Source of the DNA: Celoporthe dispersa
Taxonomy: Eukaryota; Ascomycota; Sordariomycetes; Diaporthales; Cryphonectriaceae
Assembly: GCA_016584495.1 (NCBI GenBank)
Contig: WAID01000006.1
Location: 496,001-560,000 of the forward strand
Direction of reading: 5' to 3'
Length of the DNA stretch: 64,000 nt
Position 1 is the stretch's first letter; each line of letters begins with the position of its first letter. The position numbers were made by a program, and so were the translations under genes. A model generated the notes under the pieces. The model made no database searches. It worked only from the letters and a program-made list of their open reading frames with translations, and was not told the DNA's origin. Shown in pieces: positions 22,801-34,849 of this stretch.

Positions 22801-25800
22801 GCGACATAAAACCGCCAATTCCGAGTCTCCGTCTGGTCCGCTCCACATGATGAGGCGCTCTCTGTTATCCGTATTTCCCTCTTCGTGCTGTGCTCTTCTT
22901 GGTGGCCTTGTTGACTGGCAGCTCTCTCTTAACCCAAACTAGATGCGTCTCTCATCCAGCCTTGCTTCTTCATCGTATAGCTTCCTTCCATTCGGCTGTC
23001 CGATATCACTATGATATAAATATCTAGCTGCCTCGGGTGTGTCGTATTCCTGTAGACTATGTGTCTAGAACCCAAGGCCCACGGACCCATTCTCCCTGTT
23101 CGTGACATTGATATTCATATAAGCCTCCTTACCTGCTGTAGGCGAACAAGACCCTCAACAGGTCGGCACTATTGCCAGCGAGCTTCGTCTGGTATCTTGA
23201 CCGGGTCTGCCTGCTAACAGACTCCGGTGCTCAGCTTGTGGGCGGGATCACCCATGTTCTAGCCCATCATCATCTTCAGACCGACGACGGAGACTTGGTC
23301 ACCGTGGCTGATGACTACTACGAGACCTTGCTCGCGTCGGCCTGTCGCCGAGGCGCCCTCCAGGTCAAAGGGCGCATCCATCTCGTGGACCTCTTTTTGC
23401 TTGTGTGGTTCTGTTGCTCCACATCTCCCATCATTGTACAGTATATTGGTAGGTACAGCTCCACCACCCTTGCGCAAATCACGGTTCGCGCCGGGGCGGA
23501 CAGCTCCCTGGGCGGAGTCATGGTGGCCCGTGGTTGTGAAGGAACGGTCTGGGCCTGGATACGAGACGTTGTTGTGCAGTCAGTCCGTAACTGTTGGACC
23601 GTGGGCTCGGCGATGTTCCTGGTACTTAAGACATGATGGCACATGTCTTCATACAGTGTATTACGCCGCTCACTTCTGTGTTGTATCATGGGACCGTGAA
23701 TGGCTCTGACCAACAAGAACAAGTGGAGCACATGAAAGGAGGGGAGCTGTTAGTCTAGAGGACCTGACGCGGGCGAGCGAGAGAGAGAGGAAGAGAGACA
23801 GAGGCTGGCCAGGGGGTGGACTTTAGAAACAAAACAAATTAAAGACAAGGGGTGTAGGGTCACCCGAGGGTGCGCGTGATCAGCCCTACCCGGGCTTCTT
23901 TCAAGCATAGCCCACGGGATGGGGACGATGGCAGCGTTTCAGATACACAAGCAGGACGAGATGGAGTACAGCACGGTACCTCTGTGAACGATTCAGTCCT
24001 CGACGTGCCCAAACAGGTCGAGTACACAGTGGCCAGAAGGTGCACCTCGACAAGCCTTTTCCGGCGTGCGCACCGTAGTGCATGTCATGTCATATCGGAA
24101 AGTTTTGTTTGGCATTGCAAATTTGTGGGCGACTCGAAGCGTGCCTTGTATATTGGGGCGCGCGGGTGATCAATGCGGCCCTACAAAGTTCATACATACA
24201 TATTCACATCGGTGGCATTGTTAAATGGCCGAGATAACAGGAACGATAGCTAGGTGCTGCGCCCACAGTCCCTACAGTAGAGTTTCTTGGCTGGAACGAC
24301 TGAATACGACGAAAAGCTACCAGCGTACAACGACGACTACATAGGATGTACCACTTTGAAGCGGGCTGACCACCAGAAGAGACAAGACAGGCCAATTCGT
24401 GGCCCGCGTGCCTGGATTTGTCAAGGCCCCATTGTGCTCAGAGCAGTGCGTAGAAGCGAGAGAGAGAGAGAAGAAAAAAAAAGACACGTCGGTTGGATGT
24501 TTTGGTGTTTGGCAAGCCTACCCAGCCCCCGAACCACCCGAGCAGTGGCCCGAGCTGCTGTGGAGGGCAAGGGAGGGTTCGAAACGAGCGAACGCTTATG
24601 CAGCCTTGCGGATACCGCAGCGGTTCACACAGGATGGGCACGGATGCGGCAAGCTTGATGGGCTGCGGCTTGACCTTGCCCTGGCGATTTCCCAGGCCTG
24701 GGGACCAAAAAGATCCCCTCCGGACGGTGGGCCTGAACACAACATGTGCCAGCAGTAAGGACAGTAGAGTGTGAAGCACAGACAGAAAGATGGGGGAGGG
24801 GGGGAGGAGGCACAGGCGAAGAGTTACAGACAAGGGACAACAGCACGGACTTGGGGCCCTTTCCGGGAGGGAGAAAGCTTTTGAAACCGCGGGGGGGGTT
24901 GGTTGATGCAGGGGCTAGGGCGAGCACAAGCGTACATAAGTACACACACAATCTGGTATAGTACAGAGCCATGTGCATACGAGTGCGTACGTACGTACCA
25001 TGGCATATCGAGGCACGCATGAGTTTGTTGATGATCGGCTGAATCTGCCTGACGGGGTGCCACAGAAAGTCGGCCCCTCCAGTCCCTGACGCGCAAGCAA
25101 CTCGAGGTGCCCGGAAACATATGTGATTTGAAAGGGTGAAGAAGGGTGACGTGGGGTCAGACGTGATGTTCATCCCACTCCACAGCGCCGTTGTCTGCCA
25201 TGTACCGTACAGTATGTACATAGTAGCTGATTCGATGCCCGCCGTTGGCCATCGCCCAGCCTGATGACGCCTGTTGTGGTTGTCACGCAAGGCTCTTCTG
25301 CTGGCGTGAGTTTCCAGAAAAGATTCCTGACGTGGGATTGGTGGTGTGTGGCGGCACCAAAAGGGGTTGATTATTAGTCATGACCTTATTCACACTCACA
25401 GCGTCGCAATAAGATGCCAGTCATGCCGGAGAGATGGCACTGATCAGCGCGTTGAGCGAGCCCCGTGAGGATGACAGAGAGGTCGACAGGCCTATTTTGT
25501 AGTGTTTAATGAAGGCACCGGCCGTGCTGATAATCGTTTAATCTTCTCCCCGGCGGCTAGAAGGATGAGGTTATGAACCTGCCAAGCCTGGAGCAGTATC
25601 GTGATCTGCGCTGGTCATCACCGTCCTCCTCCTCATCCCACCACACCTGTCCCTCTTGTCTCTGTCCTTCCTGGCCTGGGCTGACGGTCCTGGGGTAAAG
25701 GGATGCCTTCGTTTAAACGGTCATGTGCCCCCGCTCTCGGCATAAATGTACATAGTAGACTGAATATGCGCATGCCCCCCCCATCCGTGGTGAACGGTAC

Positions 25801-28731
25801 AGGGGAGACAGGTCCTTGAGAATGCCATAAAAGAGATGGGATATGACAGGGCTGGCAGGGAGCCTCGGTATGCTATGCTATGCGACACGACGGCCTAAAC
25901 CGCATCGAGGGGATGAAGCAAGGTGGGTGTGTGGACAGGACAAGACGAGACCTGCGGAGCGCAGGAGCAAAAACACGGCAGGGGGGGTCTCGACAATTCG
26001 AGACGAGCCAAAAAAAGAAGACCCAATACGTAGTAGCGCCATAGCCCCCCTGCTGTGACTACACCATGGAATGTGGATGTACCCACGTACCGCAGCGACA
26101 GCAACACGATACTTACTTCGCGTACCAGCAGAGGGAGGGACCACGTAACAGCGCCACCCACCGAGAAAGGAGATGAACCTTCAAGGAGATCGCATAATAG
26201 ACGATAGCGCCCCACCTTTGAAAGTATAAAAAAGAATTAAATACATGTATCCTTTTTTGTGTCCCTCTCTCCCTCTCTAAAGAAATTGAAAGAAGAAGAA
26301 AAAAGGACAGAGAGGAAGAGGGGCGAAGGGGAGAGAAACAGAGAGGATGACCAGAGAATACAGAGGTACATACTACGGTAGGGAGGGGGCGAGGGAGAGA
26401 GGGAAAGAGAGACGGGGAGGGAGGGGCAAGAAAAGAGAGAGAAGGAATGAACGAGGAATCCAGAATTGATTGGTGGTGGGCTTACCGAGTGGGTAGGCCA
26501 GGTCACCCGCTGGGGTGGTTTCGAAACAACCAATACTTGCCAGCATGTTACCGCTGTAACTGCCAAGACATGCAACCATCAATTGACCGTCTTTTCCTGT
26601 CTCCTCCCTCCTGTCGCCCTGGCGGCTGTGATTCGTGAACACGGGAAGGGGGGGGAGGTGCAAGGTGGGAACCCTTGGGAAGCTTGGGAAGTGGCTGCAT
26701 CCCTCGACCGGATCTAGAAGAGGGGAAGCAGTCAATCAACGGTCGATCTTGGGAATCTCTGCCCAGGGCCTTGCTGCTTGTGTGTGGTGTGCTCGCAGTG
26801 GGATGATGCCCTGTGCCTTCCAAGGGCAGGGACTCCCCCCCGGGCCTGTCCGTTCTAGGGGTCACTCTGACAAGGGGGGAAGGGAGGGGTCCACTGGCCA
26901 ACCGGGATACCCAGGCACAGTGGGTGCTGGTGCAGGTGCTGTCCAGCACTGGACTCTAAAGCCCAGATTGGATCGTGGCGCGGCGCGGCGTGGCGTGGTA
27001 CACCGCATAGCGTGGCATCGCATCACACAACCTTTCCATGGCCCCCTCCACACCATCAACAACAGCACAGCATCACTTTTGTAGACCTCGCCTGATGGCC
27101 CTTTTGCTGCTTTGGTCTTTACGCCATGCACCTCCCGACCAAGACTGGGCTGGATGTCAAGCAGAGACGACGAGAGAACGAACATCGCCATCGCTATGGA
27201 CGCTCGTGTTGACCGAACCCGAGAGGTTCCCATCCCCGAGCTGCCAATACTATGTACACCCATCGCGACCTGAATCCCCTGCATCTCGATGCGCAACCTG
27301 CTCCCACCTACGTGTCCACCAGGCTACGTCAGACCCGGCCAGCTGCCCGAGTCCGCACCTACATAGTACAGCGCAGAGCCCACGGCCCGCAGCCTGGGCC
27401 TGGCGCGGACGGGCGAACAAAGGACAAGCCATGTATATATGCCTGTACGAAGGTCTAAGTGCACAAAGCAACGGCCGAGCATGGCTCTTGCCCTTCTCCT
27501 TCCGGCTGACAGAACAAAGAAATCGGTGCCCGTCTTTTCGGGCGGGTGCTTCGCTTCGCTATGCTGAAAAAAATCAATAAAAAATCAATAAATAAAGTTA
27601 CTAAATATCACGGCCGTGAGGATCGTTCAGGTGGCTTCAGGGGCCCGGGGGGGAGCGTTTGTGCATGTGTGCACTTGGCTATGTGGTGCGACCCACCTGG
27701 GCAGCAACCCCTGTAGCGCACCCAACCCCCTAGCACACCTTCACCTGGGGACCGATTCGACAGAAAAGCCCCGGACGTGCTGCAGGATGTAGAGTCAGGC
27801 AGTTTAGAAGGGCCACCTGGACGCCTTCAGGCACGCTCAAGCTCCTTGGACCCACCACAGCGGCTCAGTTGGGCTGGGCCGCCACCACCACTGCGGTACT
27901 ATGGTGCATAGGCACACTGTAGCTAGTCCACATTGCGATCGCCCCAGCCTGGGTCCTCTCACCCCCCCCCAAATCTCTGGGCCTAGCTTTTTTTTTTTTT
28001 TTGCTCTCTCTTTTCTTCTGTGCCTTCCAGTTTCTACAGCGAGGCCCACCACTTGTCCCCATCCAGACTAGACTTGGCCTCGACTCGCGACTGTCTGCAT
28101 GCCTGTCTGTGCCTGTCAGCCTGTCCTTTTCATTCTCCCTCCCTCTCTATTTCTCTCTCTCTTCTCCCCCCACTCCGCGCGCACCCACACACACACGCAA
28201 ACACCAACACACTCTCCCTCTCTTCCTCTCCCTCCACCTTTTCTCTTTCCCTTCCACTTCGGCCTCACCTGCGACTCGCGACTTTCGACTTTTCTTCTGA
28301 TTTCGCACCTGGGGAGGATAGCATCGCGACTGCTTCATTTGCCGTTCATTTATTCCCAATCGATCGATCGATCCGCGATACACACCTTTAGCAACTAACA
28401 GGGTGCCTTTTTTTGCCTTCTCATTTTTTAATTCTTGCAGCCTACCAAAACTGCCTGTCATTTCCTCGCGCACTCTCGTCAACATTCCCAACTTGCTTCC
28501 ACCACAAACAACACAGTCAGGCCGGGTCCCATCAATCTCTAGACATCCACACCAGGAAGAAAGGACAATACAAGAAGAGGATAGGACAACAAACAGCTGT
28601 GGCGCTTAATACAATCCCGACCTTGCACCATTCTCAGCATCTTCTAGACCCAGTTGTCCTCGGCATCCCCGTCGCCTTTCGGACCACCACACACCACCCC
28701 AGCACAACCTACACCCAACAGCTTCACAAGA
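19821..28731. other. 8.9 kb gene-poor interval with a lower-GC core
   Basis: About 19850-23100 is visibly richer in A/T than the flanking genes and carries only short ORFs (for example 20149-20685, 178 aa; 23172-23636, 154 aa) without recognisable domains. 23750-27600 has purine-rich tracts, GTAC-type short palindromes (24985-25000) and simple repeats. 27990-28260 is a CT-rich block that probably belongs to the promoter and leader of the Q-rich gene. No transposase, reverse transcriptase or RNA gene was recognised. It could be decayed repeat DNA, but I cannot show it. Confidence 0.5.
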
Positions 28732-28930
28732 GTAAGTTCAGCACCACACAATACCGCCTTTGGCCCCCTTCAACCTCACCCAAGACGGCCCCCTCCCCTG
28801 CCTTGTCCAGCAGATTCCAGCAGCGCCGATACATCTCGACACCCTCCCACCGTTCCGGATCTGGCTTTGCGCCTACGGCGTCGCGGCCGTCGACCACTTC
28901 CTTACTAACCGCCTCTCTTCCTCCCTGCAG
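28732..28930 (+). other. Probable 5'-UTR intron of the Q-rich gene
   Basis: A strong donor (GA|GTAAGT at 28732) pairs with a pyrimidine-rich acceptor (CTCCCTGCAG ending 28930). A consensus branch site ACTAAC at 28904-28909 lies about 21 nt before the acceptor. Removing the 199 nt leaves a leader of at least several hundred bases before the ATG at 29208. The signals are seen in the sequence; use of the intron is inferred. Confidence 0.6.
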
Positions 28931-29207
28931 ATTGGATTAATCGACATCGTCCTGATTTGTTTTGCTGGGCACGATTGACACCATTTCCCCTCCCCCATCA
29001 TATATTTGATTGTAATTTATTTCACCACACGAAAAAAAAAACCCTCGCCTGTTCGGATCCGACACCCGCCCCTACCCTCGACTTCAGCTCGATCCGGCTT
29101 CACTGCCCCTTTGTTCGGATCCTACCCTGATCCCGCTCCTCCACGTCTCTTTGGACCATCTCCTCCTCGAGCACGCGACACCGGCGGTCTCTGCTCCTCA
29201 GTCCGAG

Positions 29208-30892
29208 ATGGCCCAACACACCTTCGCTCCCGTGTCGAACCCGTTCAACATGTCGTCTTCTGGTCTCGCCTCCAGGCGCGGCGGACAGACTATCAAGCCC
29301 CTCTCCGTCGAGGCCCTCAAGTCGCCCTCCGCCGACGCCAAGGAGAACGCTGTGCCCACGCCCAGGACCAGCCGCGGCCATCTCCTTGCCGGCCTGCGGA
29401 CTGCGCCCAAGACGGCCACCGGCTCCACCTTTGCCAACAATGCTCCGTCGGACGGCAACGCCAAGAGCAGGTCCCTGCTCTACGGCATCCACGAGGGCGC
29501 CCTCAACAACGGCCCCAAGACTTCTCTGCCCGGCTACGGCACTGCCGCTTCCCAGCACGGCTTCGCTAGCATGATGGGCTATGGACAGCAGCAGGTGCAG
29601 CAGCAGCAGCAGCAGTACACACCCGAGCAGATCCTGGCCCCTCCTGAGATTCACATTGATGACCAGGACGGCGTCGACGCTCAGATGGATCCTGACCTGT
29701 ACGCCAGGCTGCTCCAGCAGAACATGCAGCTGGCCCAGCAGCGGCAGATGCTGCAGCAGCAGCTCTACAGCCTGACCCAGGCCCAGCAGCAGCTCGACGC
29801 CATGAACCTCAATGGGAACCAGAGCTACCAGGGTCTCTACCAGCAGCAGCTCCTGCAGCAGCAACAGGCCGCCCTGGCCGCCCAGGCCGCCCAGCAGCCC
29901 ACCATCTACACCTACATCGATCCCGCCACCGGCCAGCAGGCCTACTACATCGACCAGTCCGGCCAGCTGTCCAACAGCCAGTACCTGGAGCAGGCACAGC
30001 TCGCCGGCGCCTACCAGCAGCCTCAGCAGCAGCGGGCCCCGCGGCTCGAGGTCTCCCCCCGAGGGAGTCCGCCCATCCGTTCCGTCACGCGACCCCGCCC
30101 CGCCGCAACGAGTCGCCCCTCGTCGAGAACCCAGCTCCCCTGCCCCCGCCCTCTGCTAACGCCTTCCGCCGGGGACATAAGAAGTCTTCGTCGCTAATGC
30201 TCGCGGGCCTCAATGCCAACCTGCCCGCCGGTCAGGACCCGCCCAAGTCGGCTGGCCCTAGGACTGCCAACTTCCCGCTGACGCCCCTGACCGGCGGCTA
30301 TGGACCTGGCCAGGCGCGTGCGGGCGAGCACCCGGTCCGCCAGCCCCGCGGCCCTCCGTCCATCGAGGAGCTCAAGGCCAAGCCCACCTCCAAGCACGAG
30401 GGCTCCAAGAACTTCTCCGCCCGCACCCGTCGCTCCGCCGTCAACAACCTCAAGCGCGCCGGCCTGGAGCGCCACAAGGTCACCGGCACCGGCAGCACCG
30501 GATCCATCAGCCCCATCTCCGAGACGGCTGAGGAGGCTCAGAGCCCCCTCACCGACAACGAGTCGGAGTCTGGCCGGTCTGGCTCCGGCAGCCTGAACGG
30601 CGAGGAGGTGGAGCCCAGCGTCCCCAGCTCGCGGACGAGCACGGGCAGCTGGGGCGCGATAGGCTCGGACCGCCCCAGCTCCCGGCAGAAGGCTCGCAAG
30701 AGCGCCGACAGCGTCAGCAGCGGCTCAGGCGACGAGACCGCCAGCAATGGCAGCTTCGCCAGCGTCTTCAAGCGCACCGGGCGGAACGGTGGCGGGCCCT
30801 CAGTGGGCACCGAGAGCCCCGGCCAGCGAAAGGCTCCCATGATGGTCCTCACCAGCGCTGAGAAGCGCAAGAACGGCATCCTCTTTGCCTAG
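29208..30892 (+). CDS. Conserved fungal Q-rich low-complexity protein, one-base frameshift
   Basis: I do not recognise a named function. A single exon of 1685 nt is one base short of 562 codons. The C6 run at 30055-30060 is where the frame breaks: with a seventh C the frame passes from LEVSP into PRESAHPF and runs through RRGHKKSSSLMLAGLNANLP to NGILFA and the stop at 30892 (561 aa). The N-terminal third is basic and Ser/Pro-rich (RRGGQTIKPLSVEALKSP, a plausible phospho-regulated tail). The middle (about 130-280) is dense in Gln with a YTYIDPATGQQAYYID stretch. The C-terminal part has conserved-looking blocks (PPSIEELKAKPTSKHEGSKNF, RRSAVNNLKRAGLERHK, SPISETAEEAQSP) and an acidic/Ser region. 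It has no membrane segment or signal peptide. A Gln-rich, disordered RNA-associated or signalling role is possible but is speculation. Confidence 0.85.
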
Positions 30893-32308
30893 ACTCGGAC
30901 CGCTCGACCCGTCCCGACTCGGCCTCGACGCGACCCGACTTTTTCTCTTCGTCTCCATCCTTTGGGTTCTTACGTAATAACGATGATGGCCCCCCCTCTT
31001 ATGTCTGCCTTTCAACATGCACAAGCCTGCTCCGGCAGAGGCTACCGAGGTCGATCCTCCCTGTTGAGATGCCTGGACCCAGACAGATCACGAAACGGAA
31101 TGGTGGCAATGGACGGTGGACATGAAATTTCTTACACTCTTTCTGGATTATTTCCTTCTATTCTCTTCCCTCTCTCTCGTCATTCTACACACCTGAATAC
31201 CAAACCTGGCTCTGTGCCTTGGTTTCGTCGACGTGTTTGGGGGCTGGGCAGACTTGTGTTTTTATATATCTTTTCTTTCTTTTCTCTCTTTTTCCTTTCT
31301 CGTTCAGGCGGCTTGCGGTCCTTGGGCTGGAAAGCATATACAGATATATTGGAGGAAGGAGGGCATGGCAGGGTTGGTTGCCGAAACGATGTCTCTTGCC
31401 GATGTTTCGCAAGGCCGAGACCCCAGCCGCACTGAATATGGAAGGCTGGCGAGGATGACAGTTGGTTGGACCTGGTGATGCGGCACACAGAGAGGCATGA
31501 TGTTGACCCTCGTTTTGCCCCCATATCCATTCTGCGCAAAGTTACACAATTAGGTAGAAACTAGGAAAATCAAGGCGTCACTTGAGCCAAGAAAACAGCA
31601 ACCGCAACCAATCGTGTGGATGTGAACTTGTCCTTCGGAGCGATCAAACAAGATCCCCATCATGACACAGGATGTTATTACTAATGAGTATCTGCCGTAG
31701 ATCCATCAGAGCCCTGAGCGGGAGGCCACAGTGGCCGCTCGTGCACGCGCCCCGTGCACTCGTTTTTTTTTCCTTCCCCCTCTTCTTCCCACAGTCTGGT
31801 TCGGTACGATATGTTGAATCTCGACTACTACCACGCCTGCTAGCTAGGTGGGCTGCGGCAGCTCGATGCAGCGAGATTGGAAGGATGCGGGACAGGATCT
31901 GTCATGTGCTGACTCTGCCAGGTGGGTTTCTCAATTTCATTTCAGAGCGCCTCTTACGAGTTGTTGGTTCACACATACTTTCCTTGATGGTGCTCGTATC
32001 GCCAGATGACCTCTTGTCTAATACGGGCCGCCTGGCCTGAGCTGTGGGCTCCCTGTGAGTAAGTGTTGAACTTCCAGCTCCAGAGGGCCAGCTTCCGGTA
32101 GCCGCCATGCCTTCCGTCATGCCTGTTGGAGGTCATAACAGAGGAAGGAAGCCAGGTCTAGCAAGCGTCTCGTCAAGCACGTCACTCAGAATCTCGGGGA
32201 GGCCAAGGAGGAAGGGTAAAGGAAGAAGAGGCTAATGGAATAAGAAGATGGGGAGGAGGACAAGAGCATGTCCGCGATTCAGGCCCGCGCCTGTCAAAGA
32301 GCATTGTA
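30893..32308. other. Intergenic between convergent genes
   Basis: The first several hundred bases look like a T-rich 3' UTR of the Q-rich gene. The remainder up to the HET gene stop shows no conserved ORF or repeat. Confidence 0.55.
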
Positions 32309-34849
32309 TTACACAATCTTAATAACCTGTTCGGTCCAGTCACGCTCGAAGTTCGGCTCGACAGACTTGCTGATCGAGGGAATATAGTCTGCTTTCACCC
32401 ATCCCAGTCCAACGCGCCTGTAAGTGTGCTCCTTCTGGTCAACCTGCTCGAGCAAAAGCAATAGCCACTTTGGCGAATACCTGATGCCCCCGTCATTCAA
32501 CAGCGCGATAAACACATTTCGGCCTCCATATCCGTCGTCATCCAGTACCGCGCCACCCCGCCATACACACCGGCCATTCCTCTCTGGGATAACGAGAGCT
32601 TTCAGGTCGTCGGGATCATTGTCATTTTTGCTTAACCCAAATCGATCACGCATGACTGTTCCTGTACTGACCCTCGCGAGCAATTTAATGTGGCCTCCAT
32701 GGACAACATCAAAAGGATTTTTCTCACTGGACGCAACCTGGAAGTCCAATATCCTAGCCGCGATCGGCGAGGTCTCTAGGTCTTCATACCTCCTCTTGTA
32801 TATCGCTTTGTACGTCACAGCTGACTGCTGGGAAGCCCATGACCAGGACGGGAACCGAAGTTCTGGATTCTTTCGCCCACTGCCGTCTCGAGACCAGCAA
32901 AGACCCGGAAGGATATAATCCTGCCAGAGACCAGCGACATATTTGAGGTGACAATTTAAATAAGTAGCTTTTGCAATAGCACTAATCGCAACGAGCTTGT
33001 CGCTGTGTTTTGTAAGTCCGCCTTTGGAATACGCCTCCACGGCATCCCGGTACCACCGGTATACGACACTGCGGGTGTCCAATGCCTTGCTGAAAGTCAG
33101 CACCGGATAGAGTCGCTCATGATGCGCTTGGTACGAGTTGTCCTCGCTCAGAAGACAGTGGTCGCACTCCCAATACAGCTGCGACTCGGCGAAGTATAGC
33201 GTTCTGCGAGACAGCACTTGCTCTTGAAATGCCCAAGCCCGTCGAGATAAAGGACTACCGTAGACTTCCCTGTCGAATATCCGTGAATTCAATTCATGGG
33301 TCACTATGTTGTAGAAGTAGAGACGACTTGTTTTACCGTTCTTCAGAAGGCTCTCAACACAGGTGACACCGGCGAAAGGGTCCCGAACGGTGTTTTTGAG
33401 CCGATTGTAGCATCCCTCACTGCTGCTGGAGGCCCTCGATGCAGCTATAGTCAAGAGTGCACCTGTGTATATGCCACCCATTTTCGCTGACTCGGCCTCC
33501 CAGTCAGAGGCACTATCCTGAATGATACAGAGGGCATCCACCCAAACATAGTTGATGCCGAGCGAAGCTGCGATTTCCAGACCATCTTGTAGAGTAGCCG
33601 GGAGGCTTTCGAGAGCAATGTGACGAAGATGCTGCTGGATCGTCTCGTGTTTCGTTAACCATGAGCCTGAAAGGTCCCCCCAGCAATAGCTTAGGGCCGT
33701 ATATGTAAAGTTGCGCCCGTTCGTCTCGATAAGTCTAATCGAATAACGACGTGAATTGTCTTGGTCGCCAGACTGCAGTATCTCAAGAAGCCGGGTCGGT
33801 CGTTCGGCCGGGAATGTTGATGATCCGGGGTTGTGATTGCCATCAAGAGACTCCGCGTGTTGAGGGTCGATATCTTGAGTGGTGCTCAAGCTTTCAGTGG
33901 CAAGACATTGTTCTAGCCATCCTTTCGCAACGCTTAAGGAACTAGGCGATCCAGTATAACCGACGTTCATTCGCAGCCAAGGAATCCCTGCATACATAGC
34001 AGAGTCTCCTTCCTCCGCATAGCACTGCATACGAGTTCCATGTAGGTCAAACGGATCCCACTTCTTTCTCTTTGGAAATGGCGTGTCGAACAAGTCGACG
34101 CGGAACCCCGACCACGGGATGCTAGTGTCGTCATGATAATGATCCGGGACAGGCTTCTCTTCTGTGCCGACGAATGAAAGTCTCACTTCATACTTGTGAT
34201 GCCTCCATTGCCTAAACTCCACCCTGAGGTCCAATGAACAAAGAATGGCGTTGCATAGTGTGCACGATCTGGCCGATTCTTCAAGCACATCAAACGTGGA
34301 ATGTGCGTAGCCATCCTCTTCCAACAAGTTGTCGATATTGATCATGCAACATCGTCTGCACAAGCCCTCACTGGTCTTGGAAACTCCACCCTCGGCCGAG
34401 TCAAGCAGGCCGGCCTCAGGGCGGCTCTCTGGGTTGTTATTCGAGCCCCGGGAAGCTTGGGGAGAAGGGACCTCCTCTCGATCAGAACTGCGTTCCCTTA
34501 TGTACGCTTCGTAGAGATGGTCGCTCGACAGTGTCCGCTCAACCCGGTACGGGTATGCTATTTCCCCGTCATGCTGCTTCTCTGCTGCCAACGTCCGATA
34601 CTTGTTCCGATCGGGACGAATGTTGTACTTCAATGGTGTATGTTTGAATTCCGAGCCTTTTAGGTACAATGAAAGTTTATGGGACGAGTCGAATGACGTA
34701 GACTTTTTCAGATTTGTCTTTGTGGTGAACCGCGGTTTTCTGCGATGTTTCCTGGGAGTTTCGGGACCGGAACAATCATTCTGAAGATCAGACATTTGCA
34801 GGAGATGCATTAGATTGTATGTGGAACAGTCTGTGAATAGCGATCTCAT
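32309..34849 (-). CDS. HET domain (heterokaryon incompatibility) protein
   Basis: This is an intronless 846-aa protein of the fungal allorecognition class. A basic N-terminus of about 160 residues precedes the LCRRCCMINI block (about 163-172), which in many HET proteins opens a Cys-rich region. The HET domain starts at NFTYTALSYCWGD (about 380-392) and continues through LPATLQDGLEIAASLGINYVWVDALCIIQDSASDW and GGIYTGALLTIAASRASS. A typical C-terminal part follows (SRRAWAFQEQVLSRRTLYF, then PSWSWASQQ). HET domains trigger incompatibility cell death when paired with a partner; no NACHT, WD or STAND module is attached. The GC content looks lower than in neighbouring genes. An AT-rich TATA-like block lies only about 10 nt before the first ATG, so M14 or M19 (MHLLQ, MSDLQ) may be the real start. 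Confidence 0.94.
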   Translation of the reverse strand: MRSLFTDCSTYNLMHLLQMSDLQNDCSGPETPRKHRRKPRFTTKTNLKKSTSFDSSHKLSLYLKGSEFKHTPLKYNIRPDRNKYRTLAAEKQHDGEIAYPYRVERTLSSDHLYEAYIRERSSDREEVPSPQASRGSNNNPESRPEAGLLDSAEGGVSKTSEGLCRRCCMINIDNLLEEDGYAHSTFDVLEESARSCTLCNAILCSLDLRVEFRQWRHHKYEVRLSFVGTEEKPVPDHYHDDTSIPWSGFRVDLFDTPFPKRKKWDPFDLHGTRMQCYAEEGDSAMYAGIPWLRMNVGYTGSPSSLSVAKGWLEQCLATESLSTTQDIDPQHAESLDGNHNPGSSTFPAERPTRLLEILQSGDQDNSRRYSIRLIETNGRNFTYTALSYCWGDLSGSWLTKHETIQQHLRHIALESLPATLQDGLEIAASLGINYVWVDALCIIQDSASDWEAESAKMGGIYTGALLTIAASRASSSSEGCYNRLKNTVRDPFAGVTCVESLLKNGKTSRLYFYNIVTHELNSRIFDREVYGSPLSRRAWAFQEQVLSRRTLYFAESQLYWECDHCLLSEDNSYQAHHERLYPVLTFSKALDTRSVVYRWYRDAVEAYSKGGLTKHSDKLVAISAIAKATYLNCHLKYVAGLWQDYILPGLCWSRDGSGRKNPELRFPSWSWASQQSAVTYKAIYKRRYEDLETSPIAARILDFQVASSEKNPFDVVHGGHIKLLARVSTGTVMRDRFGLSKNDNDPDDLKALVIPERNGRCVWRGGAVLDDDGYGGRNVFIALLNDGGIRYSPKWLLLLLEQVDQKEHTYRRVGLGWVKADYIPSISKSVEPNFERDWTEQVIKIV

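Noticed and set aside
23172..23636. 154-codon ORF at 23.2 kb
   Set aside because: No recognisable motif and no supporting promoter or splice context; all frames nearby are similarly ambiguous.
24985..25000. GTAC palindrome cluster as a possible operator or inverted-repeat end
   Set aside because: Short GTAC repeats occur in many places here and no partner inverted repeat or target duplication is visible.
30030..30200. Two separate genes (29.2-30.2 kb and 30.2-30.9 kb)
   Set aside because: Both halves join into one reading frame with one extra C, and the second half lacks its own leader or convincing start.
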